Shown one piece after another: positions 46,254 through 57,314 of a stretch of DNA of 64,000 nt (position 1 is its first letter; every line of letters starts with the position of its first letter). Location of the stretch: NCBI GenBank assembly GCA_000697355.1, contig JNEN01001258.1, positions 148,767 to 212,766 of the forward strand, in the 5' to 3' direction. The DNA comes from Syncephalastrum monosporum B8922 (taxonomy: Eukaryota; Mucoromycota; Mucoromycetes; Mucorales; Syncephalastraceae). A program made the translations under genes and the position numbers. The notes beneath the pieces were generated by a model. It was not told where the DNA came from and made no database searches. It saw only the letters and a list, made by a program, of their open reading frames with translations.

Positions 46254-48235
46254 TTAGTTCACTGCAACACCATGTCCATGCACATCTACAAAGGACCCAT
46301 GCAATGTCGGCGCGTTAAAGGCACCGAGCATGGATCGTCCTAGTTCTGTCATGGTTCTTGCATCGAGTACCAGCAGAAAGCACCCGGACGGTGCCGTATT
46401 GACCACCGAAAGCACGACACCGTCATCTTCTTCCGTTGCATCCGGTCGCGGAACGAACACCGGCTCAGAGCAGGAGCAACCAGCGACGTCCCAGATCCGC
46501 GCCGTGCTCGCCTCATCCGTGTTGCGTCCTAGGTACGGCTTGTCGAGGTCTACCTTGATGAGCCCGTTCACGACCGCCCCCGCCGCGTAAGGAGGAGCGT
46601 GGCGCGACTCGCATACGCCATAGAGATACCGATACGGTCGCAAATTGTACTGTTGGTTGAAGCGAGGCAATTCAACATCTTGAGCGAGCACGCTGTAAGA
46701 CGCGATACGACGTTTGTTGTGCTCGAGCATGCGGCTATGGAGGTATCCGCCTGACCAGTTCTGGGTCACGTCTGGGCTGTCGCTGTCCTGTGGTAATTGA
46801 CCCAGGCGGTAGCGACGCACCTGCGAAGGGGCGATCTTGTTGCCCGGCTGGCCTTGAGCCTGTTTGGGGATCACAAAACGCGCAGGCTGAACTGCGTCCA
46901 GGTCCATATGGGTAGGGGTCTTGCCGAGCTCGAAGCTAGCATCGACAATGTCCGTGTTTTCGTACATGCAGTAGTCAAAATAGATCACGTGCTCCTTCCC
47001 GCCACCCGGCAGCGTTTCGACGGTATCCCATGCGTTGGCCGAATGGAACCCAAAGCTGGGCTCCGCTTCATAGGTCGCGACGTGGCGCCCCGAGTGGCGG
47101 TCAATGACGTGGAAGAGGGTGCGTCTGTCTTTCTCCCAGTAGAATGTCTGGTACGCGTTCGAGTAATAGATAGCCGCTATGCCACCGAAGGCGTAGTAAT
47201 ATGGGAAATTGGGGACGATGATGTAGTTCTTGGTCATGTTAAAGGAGTGAACGTAGGCCGGCTTGAGGGTCTCCAGTGTTTTCCACGAGCCAAGGTGACG
47301 CCAGATAGGCTCATGCATGCGCGCCTTGGGTGCTTCAATGCTCTTGCCATGGTAGGGTCCCAGTGTAAACGTTTGGAAGCTAGGTATGGGTCCGAGGCGC
47401 ACCATAAAGTTGACGTATTCGTTGGTTTCCTCATCATACTGGTGGTGAGAAGCACACAACATGCCCCACAGCTTTTCATTGACGTGCTTGTACGTAAACA
47501 TCTTGAGCGGCTCTACACAACCAAGAATAAGTCCACATGATTGACGTCTGGCTGTTACACTTACTGAGCGTCTGGTTGTCAACGAGCTGCAAGGTGTCAG
47601 CGTCGCGCTTGACGACCAGGGCCTCGCCTCGCATCACACCGGTTTCCGCTTCGAGTCGCTCACCGAGTGGGAAGTTGGGTGTCACGGTGACGTTGACCAT
47701 ATCATATTCGGGGTCATTTTCCTGGCGACGGGCGACTTCGTTGAAGCTAGTAATGTGAGCGAAAAAGGTCTGCATTCGGCCAAAGATGGTTTTGCACGGG
47801 TCAGGGCCAAAGGTGAGGAGTGCCTTGTCGCCTTCACGGATGCGTTGCTCAAGACCGTGCGAGGTATGCCGCGAGTTGTATTTGACTGTCTGCGTCTCAC
47901 CCGACACTTCAAAACGATGCAACATAGCCAGGCCGTCGAAAGGGTGGCATATGTGATGGGTATCGCCATTGTCGAGGGTGATATTGAAGCGGCCTGACCC
48001 TGGAGAATCCAGCAAGGCATGAGTTAGCAGATAGAAGCAACGACACGCGGAGGAGTGTGGGGTTTCCTTCCGACTTGCCTGAGCGATAGAGAACGCCGTT
48101 GACCCAGCTAGGAATGGCGCCCTCAATGGGTAGGTCGATAGGACTTTCTACCGCAGGTGTATTGTCGAACCCCATTGGGGACGGAGCAGGCTCGTTACGG
48201 CCGCGGTTTGGGTTCAGATAAGCAGGTGTTCTCAT
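46254..48235 (-). CDS. Carotenoid cleavage oxygenase
   Basis: Non-heme iron dioxygenase splitting carotenoids or apocarotenoids; in Mucorales such enzymes (carS, acaA, tsp3/tsp4) feed trisporoid and other apocarotenoid synthesis. Three exons (48235-48079, 47999-47565, 47512-46254) give 616 residues. The four iron-binding histidines are visible: H220 (CASHHQYDEETNEY), H286 (AYVHSFNMTKNYIIVPNFP), H354 (GFHSANAWDTVE) and H602 (LHGSFVDVHG). The N-terminus has IPSWVNGVLYRSGSGRF and NGDTHHICHPFDGLAMLHRF. Intron 1 (48078-48000) is GC-AG with a GCAAGT donor; only that choice restores YRSGSGRF. Which substrate or paralogue (CarS-like or AcaA-like) cannot be decided here. Its stop is 35 bases from that of eL42, and its start is 160 bases from the divergent CCE1 gene. 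Confidence 0.92.
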
Positions 48236-48395
48236 AGCACACGACTAGAAAGAAGAAGGTCTTTGGATAGAGAAGAAAGGAAAGAGAGATGGATATCTGG
48301 GGCGCACTAAGGGGAGGGGTTGTCTGTCCCTATGAGGGCTTTTAAACTCATCAATTTCATTGTTCTAACTGCCTACTGCCAAATCGGGAGGTTCT
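48236..48395. promoter_or_regulatory. Short bidirectional promoter, carotenoid oxygenase / CCE1
   Basis: Only 160 bases separate the ATG of the carotenoid oxygenase (minus) from the ATG of the CCE1-type resolvase (plus), so both promoters must share or overlap this stretch. Purine-rich segment at 48245-48290. No specific site recognised. Confidence 0.6.
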
Positions 48396-49289
48396 ATGCT
48401 ACGTTACCCCTCAATTCTACGGCGCCAGCTTTCTACGGCTGCCATACAGCAGCAAAGGCAAGAAAAGCGTTTACGATTGGCCGACGCTCTTTCGAAGCAC
48501 AAGTCGAAGCAACTGCAGAGAATCGCCAAAGAGTGCGGCATTGTTTCCTCAGGAACCAAACAAGAGGTCAAGGACCGCATTCTCAATCATGTCTGTCGCG
48601 CATTGGCCACTGCCGGCGAGGGCAGCGTCGTTCCTGCATCGGTCGTTTCTATTGACCTTGGCTTTAAGAATCTAGGTATGGTGCATCTCCGTGCTGATCG
48701 CACTGTGCTCAGCTGGGATCGCCATGATCTTTGCCTCGAGAAAGAAGGATTCCATCCTTCTGTGAGTGCGCCCAAGGTACTGCAGTTCGTGCGGTCCAAG
48801 ATTGAGACGCTAGGACCCGTCGATGCTTTCATCATTGAGAAACAACGCTATCGGCAGAACGGTGGATCGGCCGTGTTGGAAAGCACGATTTACGTCAACT
48901 CGGTCGAATCGATGCTCTGGACCGCGCTCCACACCCTCAAAAGCCCAGCGTCCCCGTGGATGGAGCCCGTCTCGGGCCAGGCCATCGCCAGCACTTGGAG
49001 ACCCGTCTACGAGGACCTACTGGGTCTGCCTCCTGCGAAGGAGACCAAGACCGTCACTGCGGCTGCGGCTTACTACCGAAAGAAGCAAGCCTGCGTCAGG
49101 CTCGTCCAACACTGGATCCACCACAATCAAGTCATCAAATTTGCTCACCCTGATATCCGGTCCAGCTTCCTGAACGAGACCAAGCAAGACGACATGAGTG
49201 ACTGTCTCTTGCAAGCTATTGCATGGCTTCAGTGGCGCGAGAAGATCCAGTATCACCTCGACAACGAATTTACCATCACCTCCGCTTAA
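48396..49289 (+). CDS. CCE1: Mitochondrial Holliday junction resolvase, CCE1/Ydc2 type
   Basis: Cleaves four-way junctions in mitochondrial DNA. Single exon, 297 residues. The N-terminus MLRYPSILRRQLSTAA is a likely mitochondrial presequence. A SAP-like DNA-binding motif at about 32-66 (SKHKSKQLQRIAKECGIVSS, KQEVKDRILNHV) precedes the RNase H-fold core. Acidic residues in family positions: D87 (VVSIDLGFKNLGMVHL), E148 (AFIIEKQRYRQNG) and the D265-D269 group (KQDDMSDCLLQAIAWL). QNGGSAVLESTIYVNSVESM is also typical. Length matches Ydc2 (258) plus the presequence and SAP extension. The ATG at 48396 is the first in the frame. Confidence 0.94.
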   Translation: MLRYPSILRRQLSTAAIQQQRQEKRLRLADALSKHKSKQLQRIAKECGIVSSGTKQEVKDRILNHVCRALATAGEGSVVPASVVSIDLGFKNLGMVHLRADRTVLSWDRHDLCLEKEGFHPSVSAPKVLQFVRSKIETLGPVDAFIIEKQRYRQNGGSAVLESTIYVNSVESMLWTALHTLKSPASPWMEPVSGQAIASTWRPVYEDLLGLPPAKETKTVTAAAAYYRKKQACVRLVQHWIHHNQVIKFAHPDIRSSFLNETKQDDMSDCLLQAIAWLQWREKIQYHLDNEFTITSA

Positions 49290-50012
49290 CCTATCCACGT
49301 ACGCAGTACATACACATCGTAGCATATCATCCTCCATATATACACACAGATGGCCAACATCATAAATATATATAACCGTAGTACTTGTATGAAACAAACC
49401 TAGTACGTAGGGGCGATATATGCTCGACTATTTTACTTTCCCAAGGAATGAATATGACAGTCCCAGTCCAGCACCGCTTTTGCTATCTTGTCATGTAACA
49501 TTGTCTCGTTGAAACATCACCTGATACACTATTGCGATAGGTGCTAACAAATATTACATATACTGGCAGGTAGAGAGATCCTCATGCGTTCTCTTGCCTC
49601 AAGTACATGGAGTGTCCTACGCCCTTCGCACATGTTCCATCAACTGAGAGTATGTACGATTTTACTTCCAAATAGGGAACGCTACGCCACAGGACCAGCA
49701 CCTCACTCGTGAATATAGCTTTGAAATGGAACCTGTGGCCATCACTTGTCCGTGCTGACCAACTCATGCGAGTAAGGCTCTTTACTTCTGCCTCCCATGA
49801 AAAATTATAGGTAACATGCAAACATAGAAGCAAATTCCAGCACTATGAAGAAACGGTGTTGTATATTGTTGCGAATCCTCGTTTGGAAATTAGGTCGAGT
49901 GTCTATTTACACTTTTATACTTAAGCTACGTATACAGTATGTGCTATATGTGCTTCCTTACTGTCTTGCTCGCGTATTATGATATATTCTCTGAGCTATA
50001 TATGAGATGCCG
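49290..50012. other. Intergenic region
   Basis: About 720 bases, AT-rich. A minus-strand frame at 49582-49833 reads moderately protein-like but has no recognised relatives or splice partners. Nothing else seen. Confidence 0.4.
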
Positions 50013-50568
50013 TTACTGCTTCATTGGCATTTGTGCTTGCTGCTGCTGCTGCTGCTGCATCTGTTGCTGTCTCTGATGCTCTTCCTCATCAGCGCTGCTT
50101 CCAGAGCAGCAGCTAAAAGCGACTTTGACACTATATGCAGTAATAAAAGATGTTGAGCATAGACGCGCGGCGTGTACATAAGGATATTTACCAGCCTAGA
50201 CAATCCTCCCAGCAGCTCATCGGGGGACCTCCTGGATACATGCCAAAGTAACCGCGTGGTTGCAGTATACCACCAGGAGGGGCGAACGGATCCGCATTCG
50301 GTTGTCCGTATCCTATTATAATATAAGTCGGTCAAACAAGACTTGATTCATCTGCTGGCGGCCTACCTGTCGCCGGTACAGGCACGGGCATCGGTGGTGG
50401 CGGGGGAGCTCCGAGCAAGGGCTGCTGCATCATGGTTGGATCCACAGGCGGTGTCATGCCCATCATTGGTGTTGGCGTATAATAAGGTGTGGCTACCGAG
50501 GGTGGCATCATAGGAGGCGGTGGGGGATATCCCGACATGATCGGCGGTTGTAATGCCCAAGGATTCAT
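50013..50568 (-). CDS. Small Pro/Gly/Tyr-rich protein with Cys-rich C-terminus
   Basis: Not recognised as a named family. Three or more exons from ATG 50568 (MNPWALQPPIMSGYPPPPPM). The first part is Pro/Met/Tyr-rich (PPSVATPYYTPTPMMG and similar), then GQPNADPFAPPGGILQPRGY, a Trp/Cys segment PPMSCWEDCLGW, and after an intron VAFSCCSGSSADEEEHQRQQ with a Gln run and stop at 50013. Repetitive Pro/Gly/Tyr N-terminus plus a short cysteine-rich tail resembles small plasma-membrane or stress-related PGY-rich proteins. That is inference from composition only. The polyQ tract lies at about 50038-50058. Confidence 0.6.
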
Positions 50569-52181
50569 GCACTCAGATAAGAAGAGATATAGAAGAGAAG
50601 GCAGAGATTAGAAGCTTCTACTTTCAGAGAAAAAAGGAACAAAAAGAGAAGAGAAGCAAGTGGCACTAGATCCAGCAATGGAAGAGCAGTCTGGAGCGAC
50701 TACGTATGATGTTACCTTTGTTGGCGTAGCTTCCATTAATTTCCCTCATTTTTTTTTCTCTCTCTCTCTCTCTCTCTCTGTGCGGATGGAGACTCCTTAA
50801 ATGGAGTACCTGCACTGATGTTACAGAGCTTTTGTTCAAGTGTACAACCGCGTGCCGGTTTGTTTGTTTATTTCTTTAAATGTATGACGCTGATTCTGGT
50901 GCGAAAAATTGGCCCTGTGATCAAACACAACTTAGCGCTTGGCAAATATAAGGAATATGAAAGTCTGTTTTGTGAATGTCTCGCCTCATGTCTGCCCCTT
51001 TTAACCATCTCCATCTATAAGGCTTGCTCACACAATGTTTGATGTCTGCTAAAATATCGTGCGAGGCGAGTAAGTGCGCCATGCTACGGTGTCAATGTGT
51101 GCATAGTCCCTCATATGACAGCATACAGTGTGTACAGTATGTACTGTACATACAGTAGTGCGCAGCGGACTTTCGACAATCACCCTTTGTCCCTTACCGT
51201 TCGAAAGTCAGTGAAGCTACCGGACGTTTCTATGACTAGAGGCATAATATACATATTTCTTTATTATGAGAGGACCTCGAAATGTATAATCTGTTGAGTT
51301 TAGGTGCCACGCGTATTTAAATCAGTAGCAGGCTGCGTGCGACAGAGAAATGGGGATTCGGAAATAATACGATAGAAGTACAATGACAGAGGATGAGGGT
51401 GAGCTCGAAGGGCGTGTCTATCTCAATACCGAAAGGCACTGGTGCCCAGGCAGATAATAGAGAAAAGTAATGTTACCTTGCAACCCATATCACCCACGCA
51501 GATTTCGAATCCTGACCACCCAGGGCAAATTTTCCGTCATCCTGCTCTCGTTCGACAAAATTCAGATCGTTGACTATGCTATCTCGGTTTCTTTTACCTA
51601 AAACATGTATGCAAGCCAGCGTCCTACCCGACAAATATCCAGTTCTGTACCCCGGCCCATTAGTGAGATGGATCTTTGTGTACACAATGGATATAAGATG
51701 TTGATGTGGATTGCAATTCCACTCTGTTCGTCTCCAGCAGCTCTTCCTTCTTTCCCGCCTGAGCCTCCCCTCTCCCTTTCCCTGTTACGCTGTATAGCCG
51801 CCATTGAAACAAATCCTCACCGCGGGGGGGGGGATGATCCAGTGACCAGCACCAGACTTTGCAAAAACGAAGCCACCAGTATACTCGCTTGATATGCCTC
51901 CGCTTCTGTCTTATCGAACATTTTATAATAGTCTAGTGTATGGGCAGACGCTGAACCATTTCCCGTCATCCTGTGGTGTGTATTGATGGTCGCATAGCCG
52001 ATATAATACTACAGAGATATATCGATCGACACACTGTTATGACGAGCCTATCAAACGTTACGTTTAGAGACATGCAGGAGCTACAGGGAAATAAGCAGGA
52101 TTTCTAAGGATATCAGTTCTTTTTCTGTTTACCGTATTTATTCAACATATTTGAGCGGCGTATATACGCATCTATATATTT
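50569..52181. other. Intergenic region
   Basis: About 1.6 kb between the Pro-rich gene and the DnaJ gene (both minus strand). It contains a CT microsatellite (50758-50779), GTACTGTACATAC-type palindromic bits (51130-51155) and a G9 run near 51825. No gene with recognisable features. Confidence 0.45.
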
Positions 52182-53516
52182 TCATAGCTCATGATGCTGT
52201 ACTTGCAAGTTTTCAGGAAAATGCGCACCTTCCTTGAGCACTACAGAAAGAAAAATAAATATGGCTAAATATTCAGCCACGAAAGCGATATTTTCTCAGG
52301 TCTTACTGTCAACAGTCTTTGCGTCAATATGAGTGGGGAAAATGACTTTGTACTCCACAAAGAGGTCACCGAACTGAGTCGGATTTTCATGATGCGGCAT
52401 GCCCTCATTCTCGATCGTCTGTACATAGCCATATTGGGTGATTCCTTCGCGAGTCAACTTGATCTCGCGTCCGTCAAGATGTGTTAATGTTTTGCTGAAA
52501 CCGACCAGGGCCTCAAGCAAGGTTATGTGTTGATTGGTGTACAGATTATCGCCGTTGCGCTGGAAAACAGGATGCGATGACGTTGCGATATTGAATATGA
52601 TATCGCCAGGGATGGCATCCGGATATTCGTCGGATTCTTGTTCAAGCACGGTTGACTGGCCGTCGTGCATACCCTTTTCGACTTCAATGACATATTGCTC
52701 GTTGCCCCGGCGCACTTTCTGGCCGCGACACATAGGGCAAACAGCCTTCACGGTCTTTCCCTTGCCACCACAGCGATCACAAGTCTGCTGGAATTGCTGG
52801 ACCATGCCCGGACCGAGCTGGACGCGTGTGACGGTGACGCCACGTCCTTGGCATGTTTGACAGGTCTGTATGTCCTCCGAGCGACGTGCGCCGCTACCAT
52901 GGCAGTGGTCGCATACGACTTGTTTAGAGACATCCAAGTCAATAGAAGCTCCGTTATAGAGATCTTCCAGGGTGACATCCAGATCGAGCACCATGTCAGG
53001 ACCTTTGCGCTCTTGCTGTGAGGCACCGCCGGGTCGTCCTTACGGAAAGAGACACTTTAGCGTACTGCCGGCCTTTTCTCGCGTTTCCTTCGAATTACCG
53101 AAACCACCGCCAAAGAAGTGGGAGAATATATCAAAGGGATTGTGCGAGCCGCCTCCTCCGCCTTGTTGGTTCAAGCCTTCTTCACCATAGCGATCGTAGA
53201 TCTGACGCTTTTCATCGTCGGCGAGTACCTCGTAGGCTATGAATTAACCCGTTTCCAGTACGTCAGGTTCCACTTGCACGAGAGCTGAAAAGGCTAACAG
53301 ACCTGAAGAGAGCTCCATAAACTTTTGCTCTGCGTCCTTGTCCCCGGGATTCTTGTCTGGATGGTATACACGGGACAGTTTCTTGTAGTGCCTCTTAATC
53401 TGACTCTTTGGTGCGTCGCGCGGCACATCTAGAATCTTGTAGAAATCGCGCCCGGCGTCCACAAGTACCAGCAGAGCCGCCAGCAATCCTAGCAGAAGAA
53501 ATGCTGAGACACGCAT
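52182..53516 (-). CDS. SCJ1: ER-lumen DnaJ co-chaperone, Scj1/DNAJB11 type
   Basis: Hsp40 that recruits BiP/Kar2 to unfolded proteins in the ER. The N-terminal signal peptide is [20 protein letters not shown] (1-22), followed directly by the J domain [20 protein letters not shown] with HPD in [12 protein letters not shown] Gly/Phe region ([20 protein letters not shown]) follows. The zinc-binding domain has four CxxC repeats: [32 protein letters not shown]. Client-binding domains continue ([37 protein letters not shown]). The last exon ends LQVQHHEL at 52182, so the C-terminal tetrapeptide HHEL is a variant of the KDEL/HDEL retrieval signal. About 370 residues, normal length. Several short introns. 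The start at 53516 gives the signal peptide. Confidence 0.94.
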
Positions 53517-53944
53517 CGTTCAATCACTGCACTGGGTTGGGTTGGGTTGAGGGTGCGTATGTGTTGATTATGGGTGCGTATAACGTAAAAATAGGTGCTT
53601 TCGCTTCAGGGCGCGTGATTTCAATCTGGTGGGATTTCATGTTCAAAATCGATTGGCTGGTCTGCAGCATCGACATAAAAATCGGGACTTTTTTTTTTTT
53701 TTTTTTTTTTGTTTCTATCCAGGGGATTTGTACCTTTTACAGGTCTTTCAACTGTACGCGCCTATCGGCCCGAGCCATACAAGTGCGCTTGTTGATGGAT
53801 AATGGACCTTGTGAGGCCGGTCGCTTCCTTGTTTGCGTGCCCTTGAGATCCTTACTGGAGATATAAACGGGGTAGGGCCCTGCCCGTATGTGACCATGCT
53901 TCTCAAAGTATGTGCAACGTTATGGGCAGCCATACCACCAATGC
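53517..53944. other. Promoter side of SCJ1
   Basis: About 430 bases upstream of the DnaJ gene. A 22-nt T-tract (53689-53710) lies about 175 bases from the start codon, and there are GGTTGGGTTGGGTTGAGGGT repeats at 53531-53552. No gene seen. Confidence 0.45.
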
Positions 53945-55090
53945 CTGGCTAGTAAAAGATACTGGTCTACACTGACAAGACGAGAAGATGGCTAGCTTCT
54001 TTCGACTTTCTTGCCAGAGCATTCATCGACCCTACATCCATGGACGACTGTCTGCCTTTTGTCGTCTGATCGGTAAAGCCACCGTCCATGCCAAGGCCTA
54101 TCAGTAGCTTCTGTTCTGCTTGCTGGTGCCTGGGAGTGCAGAATCAAGGATATGATTTGAGAGGCGGTCGAAAGCTGATCGGATGGAACGCAACACGTCC
54201 CATGACTCCCTTTCCACGACATTGGTGCTGTAGAACGACGACTACACTACACGCCTCCTGTCTGCAATGCCCGTATGTATGCGAGGAATTGGTCGGAACG
54301 CCCTCCACGTCGTACACGTCTCCGCGGTCTTTCCGCAGTCCAAATCAGCGTACATTCATGCCGTTCTTGCCGTACGCTTCCCCGCTTTCCCACATGAAGG
54401 CAGACGCAGGCGTCCTGCGAGTGCCAATAATCCAAACTGTCAGACTTGGAGTCAAGGTAATCGAGTTGTCAAAGGCTGGAAGCCATGACTCACATGAAAA
54501 CTCCACCGGAATCAGTCCGCTTTTGTGAAAGGGTGCATCATCTTTACGTGTAATGTATTAGCGGCAGAGAGCTGAGGAGGCAGCTGGAAGACATTGGTGC
54601 CAGCGTGCTTTTTTCTATAGGCCTTCAGGGCGTCCAAAGTCTCGTTTGCGATCTGAACGAATGGCAAGTATTGATCGATAGGAGAAAGACTTGCTTGTGG
54701 GTGTGACGCAGAAGGGCTGTAAAAACTGTCACAACGACCGCATCCGGCTTTTAAACCGTGAGCTCAGGGTCCCAAATGCAGGCTTTCCGCGCATATCTTG
54801 GGGAATCGTCCGCAGAACACCCCTCCTTGCTGAACAGGAAATGCTTCCGAAGGCCCTCGAGCTGCCGAGACCGTGCAGCCCTAGGGCCCTTCTCGATAGC
54901 CATGCTAGGATGTTACACGGCGGATCGACTAGTTTACCTTTCTCCTCGCAGTACTACTCGGCGATTTGGCCTTTCTTTCTTTCTTGGCTCTTTTTCTTTT
55001 CTTGTTTTTTTCGTCTTTTTAAAAGCCTTGCTTTTGCTTCCCTGTTCTTTGTCCTCGTCCGCTATGGTGGCGGCAGCGACCTCCTTTATG
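53945..55090 (-). pseudogene. Decayed gene of unknown family
   Basis: A series of minus-strand segments reads protein-like but cannot be joined in one frame. In order: a Lys-rich stretch near 55080-54960 (KTRKEKEPRKKERPNRRVVL); a good 40-nt intron (GTAAAC to CCTAG) leading to MAIEKGPRAARSRQLEGLRK and KACIWDPEL near 54900-54760; a frame change at a TAA; YLPFVQIANETLDALKAYRK and GTNVFQLPPQLSAANTLHVK near 54650-54560; another break after HPFTKAD; SLTVWIIGTRRTPASAFMWE near 54430; and LIGLGMDGGFTDQTTKGRQS to the region's end. At least two frameshifts and internal stops suggest a pseudogene. Undetected introns could account for some breaks. Family not recognised. Confidence 0.4.
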
Positions 55091-55296
55091 TGGTAGAGGT
55101 AGTATAGCTCATGGTATCTATATACAATAATCTTTATATTCCGTACATCCATAATTACATAAGCAAGACACAAAAGACCCCGGTTCAATTCCCGGGCAGG
55201 GCGTCTGGCAAAGTAGACCACTTTGAGATGTGAACGGTACCTGACGTCAATCTTCATCAAGGTCTTTTCACCCGTGTCCTTCGGTAAATGTGAAGC

Positions 55297-56195
55297 GCGT
55301 GATGGTAAAGTAGGCCAAGGAATCCTCTGAAACGCGAAAGATACCTGACGTCAATACCTGTCATCGTCTTTTTCCCTGCGTTCTTTTTTCCATTGGCAGA
55401 GGCCCTTCATGTTATCGCATGAAAGTTCATCGATGCGAGTCTGTTTCATAAAAAGACGACTATTTTCTTCTACGTCTACTTTTCTTCTTCTTCTTTACTT
55501 TGGTCAAGTCATCCTGCTGGCAAGTACATATGAAAGGATTCTGATTACAAGTATAAACTAATAAGAAGTGCTACATAGACCATTGCGTCCCCATAAGTCC
55601 CTCTACCACTGGTGACCCGCCCCCAACTGCACCGGTGTGCATAACCGAAAGTTCTCGCGTCGATAGTACATGGTCTTGAACATCATTAACCTTTTTGTGT
55701 TGTATACGTGGCTTGCCGTCTTCTTGCTCGCCTCTCCTCCTGTCTTCTCTTCCGCTCGCGCCTCTTCCACGTCTTTTTCGCTTGCTGTCCTCCCATCAGA
55801 GGGTTTTTTTCCGCTTTTTCCTCTGCCCGTAAGTGAAACAGATTCAGGTCTATGCATTGAATATGAGACATTAACACACGCTCCAGTTCCACTCCTTTTT
55901 CGCTCCTCCTTTGCGTCTCTTCCTCTCCGCTTGCTCTCCCTCTCTCCTTCTTGCCCGTTCGCGACCCACTAGCCGGTTGTCGGTGGCCGGGACCACCGTT
56001 GCAACTACCCCGCCCCCAAAGACATTTGCCCTTGCGCCAAATGTCTGCTCCACGCCCATCGGTAAGTGCTTTTGGTTATTAATATGAAACTGAGACTCAA
56101 AAATGCATTTTGCTGCACAGTTTAGATGAGGCAGTGGCCAACACGCCGTGAGCGTGTATGACGACCCCGGTCCCGGTAGCCGGTATGTATAATAA
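55297..56195. repeat. Dispersed 0.9 kb repeat, copy B
   Basis: Second copy of the unit at 14226-15105, same orientation, with substitutions and small indels throughout. Just upstream, 55208-55275 is a further partial duplicate of the unit's first 70 bases (GGCAAAGTAGACC to ACCTGACGTCAAT). The palindromic TGACGTCA core is present in both of these, while copy A has a mutated version at the same place. No intact ORF spans it on either strand. Confidence 0.7.
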
Positions 56196-57314
56196 AAATG
56201 AAGGGTAGTCCACGAGAACTGATTTCGGAACAAAATTTCGTAGGCTAGTTAGTCATTGTAGATATATCTGTGTCGATAAATGTGTCTTTCACCTTTTCTC
56301 TAATGCTTCTATTCGCTGAACAAATTCTGTTTTGACCGCTTCTGCTGTACACTATATCGTATTTGTGGCGACTCTAATCGATCGGGATCCGAAGTCGTTC
56401 TTAGTGGGTCTTGCGTAGGTTTGTTCTCTCTGGATCCTGTCGTCGCTTCACTTTTGCTGGCTCTTTCTGGATGCTCTCCATTACGTTTGTCTTTTTCGTA
56501 GACTCGGCGTTGGGCTTGTTAGGAAAGTCATGGGTTCTGCATCATTTAAGTATCAAGAACCTTGTTATTTTGTTGACATGTGTCTCGTGCACAACAAGAC
56601 CTGAAAAGGGGAATTACCATTTCAAGCAAAAAATGATCGACTTTTGATATCTCCGTATGAATGTTTTTGATACAGTTCTGTTTGCTGGATTGAAGTGCAG
56701 AAGAGCGGATAGGGCTCCAAATTACAGAAACACCATTCAAAAAAAAAGTTTAAATAGGAAGTAGCAGATCGTCGCATACCACTGAAGACGGTCAACCTGC
56801 ATAATATCTTCTGGTCATACAATTTACAGCCTAAAATTCAGGAAATAGGTGATGCGGAGCTTTAGAGGGCTTGGCAGAAAAAAAAGGAAAAGGATGAAGA
56901 CATCTGCAGAAGGCGAAATATAAAAGATTTGCAGATGGACAGATACGTACTATAAGATAAACACGTGGAATTGGTATTACTTTCTTCCTGCGGATATGGA
57001 AAATGTTATTTTCATGACTGGCGTTCATCACTATCTAAGCTATCTATTGTTGTCGCTTTCATCAACTGTCGATCCCAAGCACAGAAGCTCATCATTTTTA
57101 AACGCAGCCTTAAAACCAGCTAAGCATATCCCCCTCCGTATCTTCCTTCTTCCCTCCACTTAACTTTCTTGTTCCGTAAAGTGATTTAATCACGTACTCT
57201 TGCTCCCTCTGCTTGGTGTTTCCGCTCTTTAATCTCTGCTTTCTTGACCTCTTGTTTCGTTGATTCTACAGCGATTTGTTCTTTTGCCTTGATAGGCTGA
57301 CATATTCCTTCCAC
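56196..57314. other. Intergenic region upstream of the GDP-mannose transporter
   Basis: About 1.1 kb, AT-rich, ending in the pyrimidine-rich leader of the transporter gene (57125-57300). Short frames only. No RNA gene or other feature recognised. Confidence 0.5.

Noticed and set aside
49582..49833. 83-codon minus-strand frame
   Set aside because: No recognisable motif, and the AT-rich surroundings give similar chance frames.
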